The notes beneath the pieces were generated by a model. That model worked only from the letters and a program-made list of their open reading frames with translations, searched no databases and had not been told where the DNA came from. From JBFMHP01 sp040752855 (GTDB lineage Bacteria > Pseudomonadota > Gammaproteobacteria > RBG-16-57-12): 64,000 nucleotides of DNA. Positions 34,252 to 42,800 of this stretch are shown here, one piece after another; positions within the stretch are counted from its first letter, which is position 1; each line of letters opens with the position of its first letter. The stretch spans positions 9,790-73,789 of the forward strand of contig JBFMHP010000034.1 of NCBI GenBank assembly GCA_040752855.1, in the 5' to 3' direction. The position numbers were made by a program, and so were the translations under genes.

Positions 34252-34917
34252 TCAAACCACCGGCCTCGGACCCGGCCCGATCCGTGACTGCTCGCCGCTC
34301 AATACCTGTACCTGGACCTCAAAGACCTTCTTCTGATTTCCGGACTCGATACTGGCCACGATATGGCCTGACGCATGTTTGATGGCCCGCAGCGGCAGCG
34401 GCACTACATTGGCGCCTTCCTGGAGCGTGACATCCCAGGCGATTTCCCGTTGTCCGGGCAGGCTCGGGATCTCCAGATTCTCCGGAAGGAGGATTGAAAG
34501 GCGGGCGTGCTCGAACTGTTTAGGCGCGAAAAAAGCTATGTTGACGGTACTCTCCTGGTCCAAGCGGAGTACAACCTTCGAGATGTCTCCGTCCCCGGCC
34601 GGTTTGGTGGCCGGCAGCAGCCCCCCCACCACCAGCCATATCGCCAGGCCGGCGGCAACAGCCGTGCCGAAACCCGCCGCGAATCCATATGACCGTCTGC
34701 GTCGCGCCGCCCCCAGAAGCGCTTGCGCAGCAAAGCCCGGACGCATCGCGGGAGCAGGCATCCCCCTTAAAGCCGCCAACAGCTCCCGGTGCGCGTTCAA
34801 GGCTTGGTTACAGTCATCACATCCCGCTGAATGGATCTCAACCGCCCGAGATTCCTCAGGAGGAAGGCTACCATCAACATAGTCGTCAAGCTGACCAATA
34901 AATTGCTTACAGTTCAT
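34252..34917 (-). CDS. Zinc-finger anti-sigma factor
   Basis: 221 residues. The N-terminal anti-sigma domain carries HSAGCDDC (H29, C33, C36) with MNCKQFIGQLDDYVDG. One transmembrane helix lies at about 76-100, and a periplasmic beta-rich domain follows (LSILLPENLEIP, WDVTLQEGANVVPLPL). It would hold the adjacent ECF sigma factor inactive until a periplasmic cue releases it. Its ATG overlaps the sigma factor's stop codon by one base (TAATG), indicating translational coupling. Confidence 0.88.
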   Translation of the reverse strand: MNCKQFIGQLDDYVDGSLPPEESRAVEIHSAGCDDCNQALNAHRELLAALRGMPAPAMRPGFAAQALLGAARRRRSYGFAAGFGTAVAAGLAIWLVVGGLLPATKPAGDGDISKVVLRLDQESTVNIAFFAPKQFEHARLSILLPENLEIPSLPGQREIAWDVTLQEGANVVPLPLRAIKHASGHIVASIESGNQKKVFEVQVQVLSGEQSRIGPGPRPVV

Positions 34918-35495
34918 TACCGAGCCCCTTGCATGATGAATAACGCTTGACCCTCATTGATGGTTCCCTTTTTGAGCAAATCTTTTAATCGGTTGCGGCC
35001 GCGGTGCAGGCGCGACTTGAGGGTGCCGATCGGCACCTCCAGAATCCCCTCCAGCTCCGGCAGCGAATACGCCTCAATATCGTGCATGATCAACAGGATG
35101 CGATGTTCCTCGCTCATCTTGTCCAATGCCGCCTGGATCTCGCGCTGGAGTTCCGTGTATTCGAGCTGGTAGTCGGGCCGGTCGAGGTCGGCGGAGACCT
35201 CGAGGGATTCGTCCATGCCGTACTCGAGCGGCGAGCGCCGTTGCCGGCGATAGGCGTCGATATAGAGGTGATAGAGGGAGCGCACCAGCCAGGGTCCGAG
35301 CTTGTCCAGCAACAGCAACTCCTGGTGCTTGGGGTAGAGCTTGACCAGCAGGTCCTGCACCAGATCCTCGGCATCGTGCTGGGTACCGCAATAACGAAAG
35401 GCCAAACGATAGAGCTGCTCGACATGCGGGGCGAGCAGCTCCTCGAAGCTGGGTTGTGCTGCGCTTTTGAAGCGCGAAAAGAGACCGATCTTCAT
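34917..35495 (-). CDS. ECF RNA polymerase sigma factor
   Basis: 192 residues. Sigma region 2 is seen in LYRLAFRYCGTQHDAEDLVQDLLVKLY, with promoter-melting residues in WLVRSLYHLYIDAYRRQ. Region 4 is seen in ALDKMSEEHRILLIMHDIEAYSLPELEGILEVPIGTLKSRLHRGRNRLKDLL in separate helix-turn-helix blocks. It is coupled to the downstream anti-sigma gene. Targets cannot be predicted, but the operon includes a secreted Asp/Arg-rich protein. Confidence 0.93.
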   Translation of the reverse strand: MKIGLFSRFKSAAQPSFEELLAPHVEQLYRLAFRYCGTQHDAEDLVQDLLVKLYPKHQELLLLDKLGPWLVRSLYHLYIDAYRRQRRSPLEYGMDESLEVSADLDRPDYQLEYTELQREIQAALDKMSEEHRILLIMHDIEAYSLPELEGILEVPIGTLKSRLHRGRNRLKDLLKKGTINEGQALFIMQGAR

Positions 35496-35626
35496 GCCAT
35501 TGGCTTGGTGGCGACGCCCGACGGGAATCGTCGACTCAGTTGCTCAGTTTTTCAGGATATAGGCTTTTACCGGCTCGCTCAATCCGCGGTCATGCCGCAG
35601 GCGGGATAGGCGCGACGCACGGCGGC

Positions 35627-36244
35627 TCAGCCCACCTCGTCCAGCTCGCGCTGGCGGAACTTCGCGCCCAATTGCTCGGCGAGCTGCCGACTCAGGGCCA
35701 TGTCCACGCCTTCCAGGCCGTTGATCGCGGTGACGGTCACATCGGGAATTTGCCGGCTGGCGCTCTTGATGAATCCCATCAGTGACTGATAGGCGCCGGC
35801 CTTGAGCGGGCGACAGTGGCGGCTGTACGTGATCTCGTCATGGGCGTTGAGCGAGATCGACAAGGCATCGACCTTGCCCTTGAGTTCAGGCGGGATGTCG
35901 CGACCGTAGACCAGGCTGGCCAGACCGTCGGTATTCACGCGTATCCTCGCGCCCTGGGCCTTGAGCTGCTCGGCCACTTGCAACAGTACCGCCAGGCGCA
36001 GCGTCGGCTCGCCCAGGCCGCAGAAGACGATCTCCTTATAGGGCGCAGGATCGCCCACCGCCGCGAGAATCTCCCCCGCGCTGGGTTCGTGCCGTGTGCG
36101 CAGGCTGTAACCCTGCACCTCCCAGATCTTGTTGAACTTGGGACAAAAGGCGCAGCGCAGCGTGCAGCGGTTGGTGATATTGAGATAACAATTGCCGTGC
36201 AACTGATAGGCGATGATCGGCTTGTCGGCGACTTGTGTTTGCAT
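35627..36244 (-). CDS. Radical SAM protein of the TatD-linked type
   Basis: 205 residues from the ATG at 36244; a GTG at 36256 is an alternative. The cluster motif CTLRCAFC gives C27, C31 and C34. Further family blocks are FCGLGEPTLR, VNTDGLASLVYGRDI and ALSISLNAHDEITYSRHCRP. This short radical SAM family is named for frequent linkage or fusion to TatD nucleases, but no tatD gene is in the window. Substrate unknown. It lies divergent from the PLD-like gene. Confidence 0.82.
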   Translation of the reverse strand: MQTQVADKPIIAYQLHGNCYLNITNRCTLRCAFCPKFNKIWEVQGYSLRTRHEPSAGEILAAVGDPAPYKEIVFCGLGEPTLRLAVLLQVAEQLKAQGARIRVNTDGLASLVYGRDIPPELKGKVDALSISLNAHDEITYSRHCRPLKAGAYQSLMGFIKSASRQIPDVTVTAINGLEGVDMALSRQLAEQLGAKFRQRELDEVG

Positions 36245-36370
36245 GATATATGTCACTCAGAATTTTATTGAGTCGAAACCATGTTACGACCGGAACCCGC
36301 GCGGTTCTACCCGCCGCAGTTTTCTGCTTTACTTTACTTTATATAGAAATACCTACAGTCAGGCAAACCC

Positions 36371-36883
36371 ATGCAGGATATATCAAAGCTCAAACTCGGG
36401 GAAAGTGACGCGCGCCTCAAATTGGAGAGCAGCGAAGACAACCGCGCGGCGGCCCTCGCCCTGGCCAGCCAGGCGCGCCTCACGCTCGACATCTTCACGC
36501 CGGACCTCGAAAAACCGCTCTACGACACACCGGAATTCCTCCAGGCCGTCAAGCAGCTGGCCATCCGCCATGCGCGCACTCGCATCCGCATCCTGGTGCA
36601 GGATGCCACGCACGCGGTGAAAAACGGCCACCGCCTGATCTATCTCGCCCAGCGCCTGTCGAGCAAGATCACCCTGCGCACCCCGAGCGCCGAATACAAG
36701 CCGCAGCGCCAGTGCTTTCTCATCGCCGACGGCATTGGCCTGATGAGGCGCATCGACGCCGAGCGTTATGAAGGCGCGCTGAATTTCAAGGCGCCCATGG
36801 AGGCCAAGGAATACGAGAAATTCTTCGACGAGGTCTGGCTGCACAGCGAGATCGATCCGTATCTGCGCCGGCTGCATATTTAG
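36371..36883 (+). CDS. PLD-like domain protein (DUF7931 type)
   Basis: 170 residues. The sequence resembles a single phospholipase D-like fold (ALALASQARLTLDIFTPDL, RIRILVQDATHAVKNGHRLI, YEGALNFKAPMEAKEYEKFFDEVW) but lacks an obvious HxKxxxxD catalytic motif, so it may be non-catalytic. It is immediately followed by the pseudouridine synthase gene (stop and start adjacent), suggesting a three-gene operon involved in RNA metabolism; this is inference. Confidence 0.7.
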   Translation: MQDISKLKLGESDARLKLESSEDNRAAALALASQARLTLDIFTPDLEKPLYDTPEFLQAVKQLAIRHARTRIRILVQDATHAVKNGHRLIYLAQRLSSKITLRTPSAEYKPQRQCFLIADGIGLMRRIDAERYEGALNFKAPMEAKEYEKFFDEVWLHSEIDPYLRRLHI

Positions 36884-37750
36884 ATGAACGACCAGCCCCA
36901 GAAGAAATTCTCACTTGCCTTGACCATCGATGCCGCGAGCGCCGGCACCGCCTGCGACATCCTCGCGGCGCGCAGCGGCCTGAGCAAACTGCAAGTCAAA
37001 GACGCCATGCTCAAAGGCGCGGTGCGCCTGATTCAAGGCCGGCAGCAGCGCGTGCTGCGCCGCGCCAAGGCTGAACTTAAACCCGGCGACCGCGTCGAGC
37101 TGCACTACGATGCGGCGATCCTCGCCCTCGACCCGCCGCGCGCCGCGTGCCTGGCCGACGAGCAGCGCTACAGCCTTTGGCACAAGCCGCCGGGACTGCT
37201 GACCCAGGGCAGTCTGTATGGCGATCATTGTTCCTTGCTGCGCCAGGCCGAGAAACATTTCACCCCGCCGCGCGCGGCGCTTCCGGTCCATCGCCTCGAC
37301 CGCGAAGCCTGCGGACTGGTGCTCATCGCCCACGACCGCGAGTCGGCCGCCAAGCTCTCGCAGCTGTTTCAGGACAAGGCCATCGCCAAGTTCTACCAGG
37401 TAAAGGCCACAGGGCGTTTCGCAGCGCCACGCGGTGACATCGAGCAAGCCCTCGACGGCAAACCCGCGCGCACCGAATACGAAGTGCTCGACTATGATCC
37501 GGAGACCGACATCAGCACCCTGCGCGTGCAACTGCACACCGGGCGCAAGCACCAGATCCGCCGCCACCTCGACGCCATTGGACACCCGGTGCTCGGCGAT
37601 CCCGCCTATGGCAGCGGCAACAAGCATCCGGCCGGCTTGCAGCTCGTCGCGGTCGAACTCGCCTTCACCTGCCCGCTCACCGGAAGACCGCGCCACTATC
37701 GCCTGCCCGCCGAATATTTTCCGGGCGATCACTCGGCGGCCGCCGCATGA
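36884..37750 (+). CDS. RluA-family RNA pseudouridine synthase
   Basis: 288 residues. An N-terminal S4-like RNA-binding part (GLSKLQVKDAMLKGAVRL, LKPGDRVELHYD) precedes the catalytic domain with VHRLDREACGLVLIA (catalytic Asp in HRLD), RTEYEVL, LHTGRKHQIRRHL and GDPAYG. It isomerises uridine in rRNA or tRNA; which position is modified cannot be read from the sequence. Its start directly abuts the preceding stop and its end overlaps the next gene by 4 bases. Confidence 0.93.
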   Translation: MNDQPQKKFSLALTIDAASAGTACDILAARSGLSKLQVKDAMLKGAVRLIQGRQQRVLRRAKAELKPGDRVELHYDAAILALDPPRAACLADEQRYSLWHKPPGLLTQGSLYGDHCSLLRQAEKHFTPPRAALPVHRLDREACGLVLIAHDRESAAKLSQLFQDKAIAKFYQVKATGRFAAPRGDIEQALDGKPARTEYEVLDYDPETDISTLRVQLHTGRKHQIRRHLDAIGHPVLGDPAYGSGNKHPAGLQLVAVELAFTCPLTGRPRHYRLPAEYFPGDHSAAAA

Positions 37751-38133
37751 GCCATCTCAAGATCATCGCCTACGACATGCCCGCGACGCAGCTCGGGGAA
37801 ATCCACGGCAAATTCGTGCAGCTGTTCATCGCCGGCGTCGAGCATCTGGTCTTCATGCCCAAGACCACACAGCCCTACCACAACCTGATCCTGGGACAGT
37901 TTTGCGCGGAACAGCGCATCGCCTGCCGTTGGGAGGATGGAACGCTGATCATCGATCAGCCGGACATCGAGGTGCGCGGCGACGGCAAGTTCATCCTCGA
38001 TCATGGGGCGCGCCGCCTGACGCTGCATGACAATTCGCAGGTCTATGGGCGCTTTGACGAGACCGGACTCGTGGAGCGGATCAAAGACAGCGCACATCCC
38101 TGGCGCGGTTATCACATCGTCATCACGGACTGA
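37747..38133 (+). CDS. Hypothetical protein co-translated with pseudouridine synthase
   Basis: 128 residues, soluble and beta-rich (MSHLKIIAYDMPATQLGEIHG, HLVFMPKTTQPYHNLILGQF, YGRFDETGLVERI). No catalytic motif or known family is apparent. The ATGA overlap with the pseudouridine synthase gene implies a shared transcript and balanced expression. The next gene is convergent, 6 bases away. Confidence 0.65.
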   Translation: MSHLKIIAYDMPATQLGEIHGKFVQLFIAGVEHLVFMPKTTQPYHNLILGQFCAEQRIACRWEDGTLIIDQPDIEVRGDGKFILDHGARRLTLHDNSQVYGRFDETGLVERIKDSAHPWRGYHIVITD

Positions 38134-38139
38134 GCCGGT

Positions 38140-38559
38140 TCACTGAACGCCGTGTTGCGCCAGAAACATCGCCGTGACGTAGTCCATGGTCTCCAGGTGA
38201 TTGACGAACCACTTCGGCACGGTCTCACCCACATAATGCTTGAGGCGCGCCGGATCGCGCGCGGCGTTCCAGGCGGTCAGCTCCGCCTCCATCTCGGCCA
38301 GCACACGCTCATGCTCGCCGCGATGACAGTGATAGGGCGGAAAATCATATTGCTCCATCAACGCCTGTTCCTGCGCGAAATGCGCGCGGCTGTGCGCCAG
38401 CACCTCTTCGAAGGCATGGGCAACGCGCTCCGCGCCGCTGTTTGCCTGCTCATAGGAAGCCAGCTGCGCGGACAGTTCGTTGAGCAGCAGCATGAGCTTC
38501 GTATGGTCATCATTCATGAAGCCCACGGCGACCCTGGGCATGTGGTTGAAATCGATCAT
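38140..38559 (-). CDS. Bacteriohemerythrin
   Basis: 139 residues forming the four-helix di-iron O2-binding fold. The ligand set is complete: H19 in NDDHTKL, H56/H60 and E64 in HSRAHFAQE, H79 and H83 in HRGEH, and H121 with D126 in HLETMD. A GGAGG site lies just upstream of the ATG. Likely roles are oxygen storage, delivery or sensing; no signalling domain is attached. It lies downstream of, and convergent with, the pseudouridine synthase operon. Confidence 0.93.
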   Translation of the reverse strand: MIDFNHMPRVAVGFMNDDHTKLMLLLNELSAQLASYEQANSGAERVAHAFEEVLAHSRAHFAQEQALMEQYDFPPYHCHRGEHERVLAEMEAELTAWNAARDPARLKHYVGETVPKWFVNHLETMDYVTAMFLAQHGVQ

Positions 38560-38648
38560 GCGGCCTCCGGAAGAAGGATTGGCTTACTGATCATTGAAGC
38601 GCTGATCAAGGACTTTGGCATTGATCCAGATCAAGCCACTGGCGATCG

Positions 38649-39716
38649 TCACACGAGGCGCGGGCGTATGTTCTCATGCAACCGCCGCAGCCAGCGGCGC
38701 AGCAGATGATTGGAAAAAACCGTAACAAATGATTTAAGCATGATCCCGTACACCTCGGCGCGCCGAATCTTGACCGGCTGCGCGGCGCCGAGATAGTGCG
38801 GATGAGCGGCCAGGCGGGCAAGCGTCTTCAATCCGATGAGCATCGGCCACAAGGCCGCGAGCCGCAGACGCACGCAGCGGCGCGGAATGGCCAGGGCATA
38901 GGCCTCGGCATCGCGGTAGTACCTAAGCGCCACCCCGATCCAGTGCGCGAGCAGTGGGCGCGCGGCCGCGGCGCTGGAGGCATCGAGCAGCATGCCGGGC
39001 GTCAATCCCCGCGCCGCGAGCTGTGTTTGCGGCAGATAACAGCGCTTGAGGGCCAAATCGGCCCGGATATCGCGCAGCACGTTGGTCAGCTGCAAGGCCT
39101 TGCCGTAGTGGATACCGAGGGCGGTGTACTGTTGCGCATCCCACCGCCGCAAGGCAGGCGCATGGCGCATGCTGACGCGCGTCCAGAACTCGCCAACGCA
39201 ACCGGCGACCAGATACGTGTAGCGCTCCAGTTCCTCCGGCGCACGCAGCGCCTTCACGACATCTTGGCCTGCACCGAAATATTCGAGATCCCACACCATG
39301 CCCTCGATCAAGGTAGCGAGCACCGCGCGCACATCGGCTTGATCAGGTTCGGGCAGGCCGCGCAGCAGCGCGAGAACCTCATCGATGCGTGCGAGCAAGG
39401 CACGTTCGCCGCGGAGGGATTGAACCGTATCGCTACTGGCCGGCCAAGGCTGCGGCACGGCACCCAGCCACTGGAATTCACGCAGTAACCGCAGGCGCTG
39501 GTCAGCGGGGATCAGGGTGGTATCGGCAATGGTATCGGCCGCCCGCGCCAGCAGATAGGCGACCCCGACCACCGCGCGCATCCCTGCCGGCAGCGCCCGG
39601 ATGGTGAGATAAAACGAGCGGGAAACGTCTTTGAGGATCGCATTCAGCGTCGGCGCGTGTGAGCGATCCCCCGCGACCGGCGGCTTGAGTTTGGAGTAAG
39701 ACGAGGAATCGGACAT
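38649..39716 (-). CDS. Squalene/phytoene synthase family protein
   Basis: 355 residues from the ATG at 39716. Condenses two prenyl diphosphates head to head. Both Asp-rich Mg-binding motifs are present: D61/D65 in ARAADTIADT and D216/D220 in LRDIRADLALKRCYLP. The SRSFYLTIRALP block and overall length resemble farnesyl-diphosphate farnesyltransferase-type squalene synthases. No hopanoid or carotenoid genes adjoin it, so squalene for hopanoids is a plausible but unproven product. Confidence 0.86.
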   Translation of the reverse strand: MSDSSSYSKLKPPVAGDRSHAPTLNAILKDVSRSFYLTIRALPAGMRAVVGVAYLLARAADTIADTTLIPADQRLRLLREFQWLGAVPQPWPASSDTVQSLRGERALLARIDEVLALLRGLPEPDQADVRAVLATLIEGMVWDLEYFGAGQDVVKALRAPEELERYTYLVAGCVGEFWTRVSMRHAPALRRWDAQQYTALGIHYGKALQLTNVLRDIRADLALKRCYLPQTQLAARGLTPGMLLDASSAAAARPLLAHWIGVALRYYRDAEAYALAIPRRCVRLRLAALWPMLIGLKTLARLAAHPHYLGAAQPVKIRRAEVYGIMLKSFVTVFSNHLLRRWLRRLHENIRPRLV

Positions 39717-39862
39717 GCGGCGCAAGACGGTGGATAGGCCCCTACCTTACCACGAATTGCGCCGCCTCGCGTGTGGGTAAAACGCCGGGCGTGCGCTTAC
39801 GGGATCGACACCGCATCACCCGACATCCCAACCTGCGCAAAGCGGCCGGAGCCCGCCGCGCA

Positions 39863-42800
39863 TCAGTCCGCATATGCCGGCATATCCACCAGCGATTCCT
39901 TGGGCGCGGCCGGTTCGGCCGCGGCACTTGCCTCGACGGGCGCCGCTTCGCCCTTCGGCTCTTCCACGGCTTGCGCGGGCACCGGCTTCTCGGCCGCCGT
40001 CGGTGCGACGTGCTCGACAGCAGCCGGTGCGGGCGCCGCCGCTTCGGGCGCCTTGGGCGGATGGATTTCCTCCTTCACCGCCGGCGCGCTGGGCGGCAGC
40101 GTTTCCGCGGCCGGTTTAACCGGCTGGGCAACTGACATTGAATTGGTGCGTGGCGCGGTCTCCTGCGGTGCGCCGACCGGCGCCCCCGGCGACTTCGGCG
40201 CCGCCGCACCCGCAGCGGGCTGAGCGCTCGTCTGCTTGGGCGCAGCGACGGCACTCGTCGCCGGCGCGACCTTGGACACTGGCTTTTCCACCGGCGCGCG
40301 CGCCTCGCTCGCCACGGGCTTTTTCGCGGCCTCCGCCGGTTTGGCCGCGGGCTTGCTGACCGGCTCCGGCACAGGAGGCGCCAGCGGCGGCGCAACCGCC
40401 TCATCCGCGATCACGTGTTCCTTGACCAGGGTTTCCTTCAAGTCCTCGTTGAGCAGGTTGGCATCGACTTGGACCAGGCGCCAGACGCCGAAGGCGACAC
40501 CGATCGCCACCGCCCCGAGCGCCAGATACTTGACCTTGGCGAACAGGCCGGAGCCCGCATCCTGCTCCTTGGATTTCTGAAACCGCGCACGCAATTCGGC
40601 CAGTTGCACCTCCTCCGCGAGCTTGTCTTGCATGCGCTCTGCCGCCGGTGCGGCCGGCTCGGACGGCGGTGCGATCTTCTGCGCCGGCGGCGGGTCGGCC
40701 GGAACCACTTTCAACCGATCCTGGCGGGCATCGCGCATCTGCAGCAACGATTGGGAAAAATCGTCGCCCCGATTGCCGACCGGGGCCTTGGCCGCGACAT
40801 CACGCTGCTTGCGCAATTCCTTGAGCTCCGCCACCGCATCGGCGAGCTTCTGCTTGGCCGTTTCCGCTTCGTTGCGATGAAACTCGAAGTCCAATTCCAG
40901 CTCGCGCTTGGCTTGGAGCGCCGCGTCGGCGCGCGCGCGCTCATGGTCCAGTTTTTCCTGCCAGGCGGCGCGCGCCGCCTCGATATCCTCCCGCGCGCCG
41001 GCGGCGGTGCGCGCCTGCGCCTCGCGCCATTGCTGCTCGGCCTGCTCGAGCTTGCGGCTCAGATCGGCGGCATTGCTTTCCAGGCCCGCCACTTGCTGCG
41101 CGCGCGACTTGAGCTCGTGCTCGAGCTTGTCGATGGTTGCGCGATATTCCTCGATCTCGGCCTCATCCGCCGCCGCGCCGCCCGGGCCGGCCTTGGCCTT
41201 GAGTTTCTGCACCTCGAAGGTCAGCTGCTGATTCTCCTTGGTCAATGCTTCGCGCGCCTTCTCGACGAACTCGCCCCACTGCACGGCGTTATTGCGGGCC
41301 TGCTCGCTTTCCTGCAAGCGCTGTTCGAGCTTGGCGGCCTCATCGCGCTTGACGCCCAATTCCTCCCGCGCGCGCGAGAGATCCTGGCGCAACACCTGCG
41401 CCTCGCCGCTCAAGGCGGCGACCTTGTGTTCAAGTTCCTGGTGCTTGTTCTCCAACGCCGTCACAGCCTCGCTGCGCTGCGCGATCGACTGTTCCAGCAC
41501 GGCGATCTGCGCCTTGTACGCGGCGCTTTGACTCGCGAGCTCCGCGAGGCTGGCGTTCAGGCGCCCGAGCTCTTCGGCATGGCGCGCCGCCGCGGCCTGA
41601 ATCTTGGCATCGGCCTCCGCCATCACGCTCTGCGCCGATCCGGCCTGTTTTCTGAGCGCCTCGAGCTCCTGCTCCTGCGTGACGCGCACGGTCTCCAGCT
41701 CGGCGCGTTCGGCGGCAAATCTCGTTTCCAGCTCGCCGATCCTCGCCAGATGCGCTGCGGCTTGCGCCTTGAGCACCGCGCTCTCCCGCCCGGCGGTATC
41801 GGCCAGGGCATTGATCTCCGCGATCGTCGCGTTCAAATCGGCGATTTCACGCTGGCGGGTAGCGTGATCGCGTTGCAGCTGCTCGATCTGCGCGGCCAAC
41901 GCGGTGTTCTTGTCTTGCAGCGGGCCATACGCGGCCAGCGCTGCCGCACGCTCCGCGTCCTTTGCCTTGAGGGCCTCCTGATACTGCGCATCGAGCGCGC
42001 CGATCTTCTGCGACATCTCGGCCTTGAGTATGCCGTAACGCGCCGCCTGCTCCTCGACCTGAGACTTGGCCTGCGCGAGCTGCGCCGCTAGCGCGTCCTT
42101 TTCCTGGTCGGCGGCGGTCTGCCCTTCGGCCAGCAGCTTGGCCTGCCTGCGCTCATCGTCGAGTTGCTTCTGCAGTTCGGCGACGCGGCCTTTTTCGCGT
42201 GCGAGCTGCTCGTTCAGTGCATCGCTGCGCGCCTCCAGCTCGGCGACCCGGCTTTCCTTTTCGGCCAAGAGCATGCTCTGTTCCTTGCTTCCCTGCTCAT
42301 TGCGCTGGGCGCTGGCGAGCTCTCCCACCATGGCGGCGATGCGCGCCTCGAGGGCCTGCACCTTGGCCTGCGCTTCCCGTTCGCGCTGGGTCGCCGCATC
42401 GAGCTCGCGCTCTTTTTGCTGGAGCTGACCGGCCTTGCCGTTCGCCTCCGCCTGGAGTTCGCCGCGCAGGGCCTGCTTTTCAGCCTCGGCCTGAGCCTTG
42501 TAGGTCGCGAACACCGCTTGCAGCTGCTGCATTTCCGCGCGCAGTTTGTCTTGCGCAGACTGCGCCTGCGTCAGCTCGTTCTGAAGCTTTTGCGCCTGCT
42601 CCTGCGCCGCGCCATCCGCGGATTGGCCGGACTTGGTCGCCCGCTCTTCCGCCAGGTCCTGCTGGTATTTGATGTAGTCGATTTCTTTCTTGAGCGTGGC
42701 GATCTCGTCTTGCAGCTTGTCGCGCTCCTTCTCCAGGTTGCTGGCGTAGAACATCGCCTCGGCGAACTTTCGTTCGGCGCGCAGCAACGGATCGTTGGCC

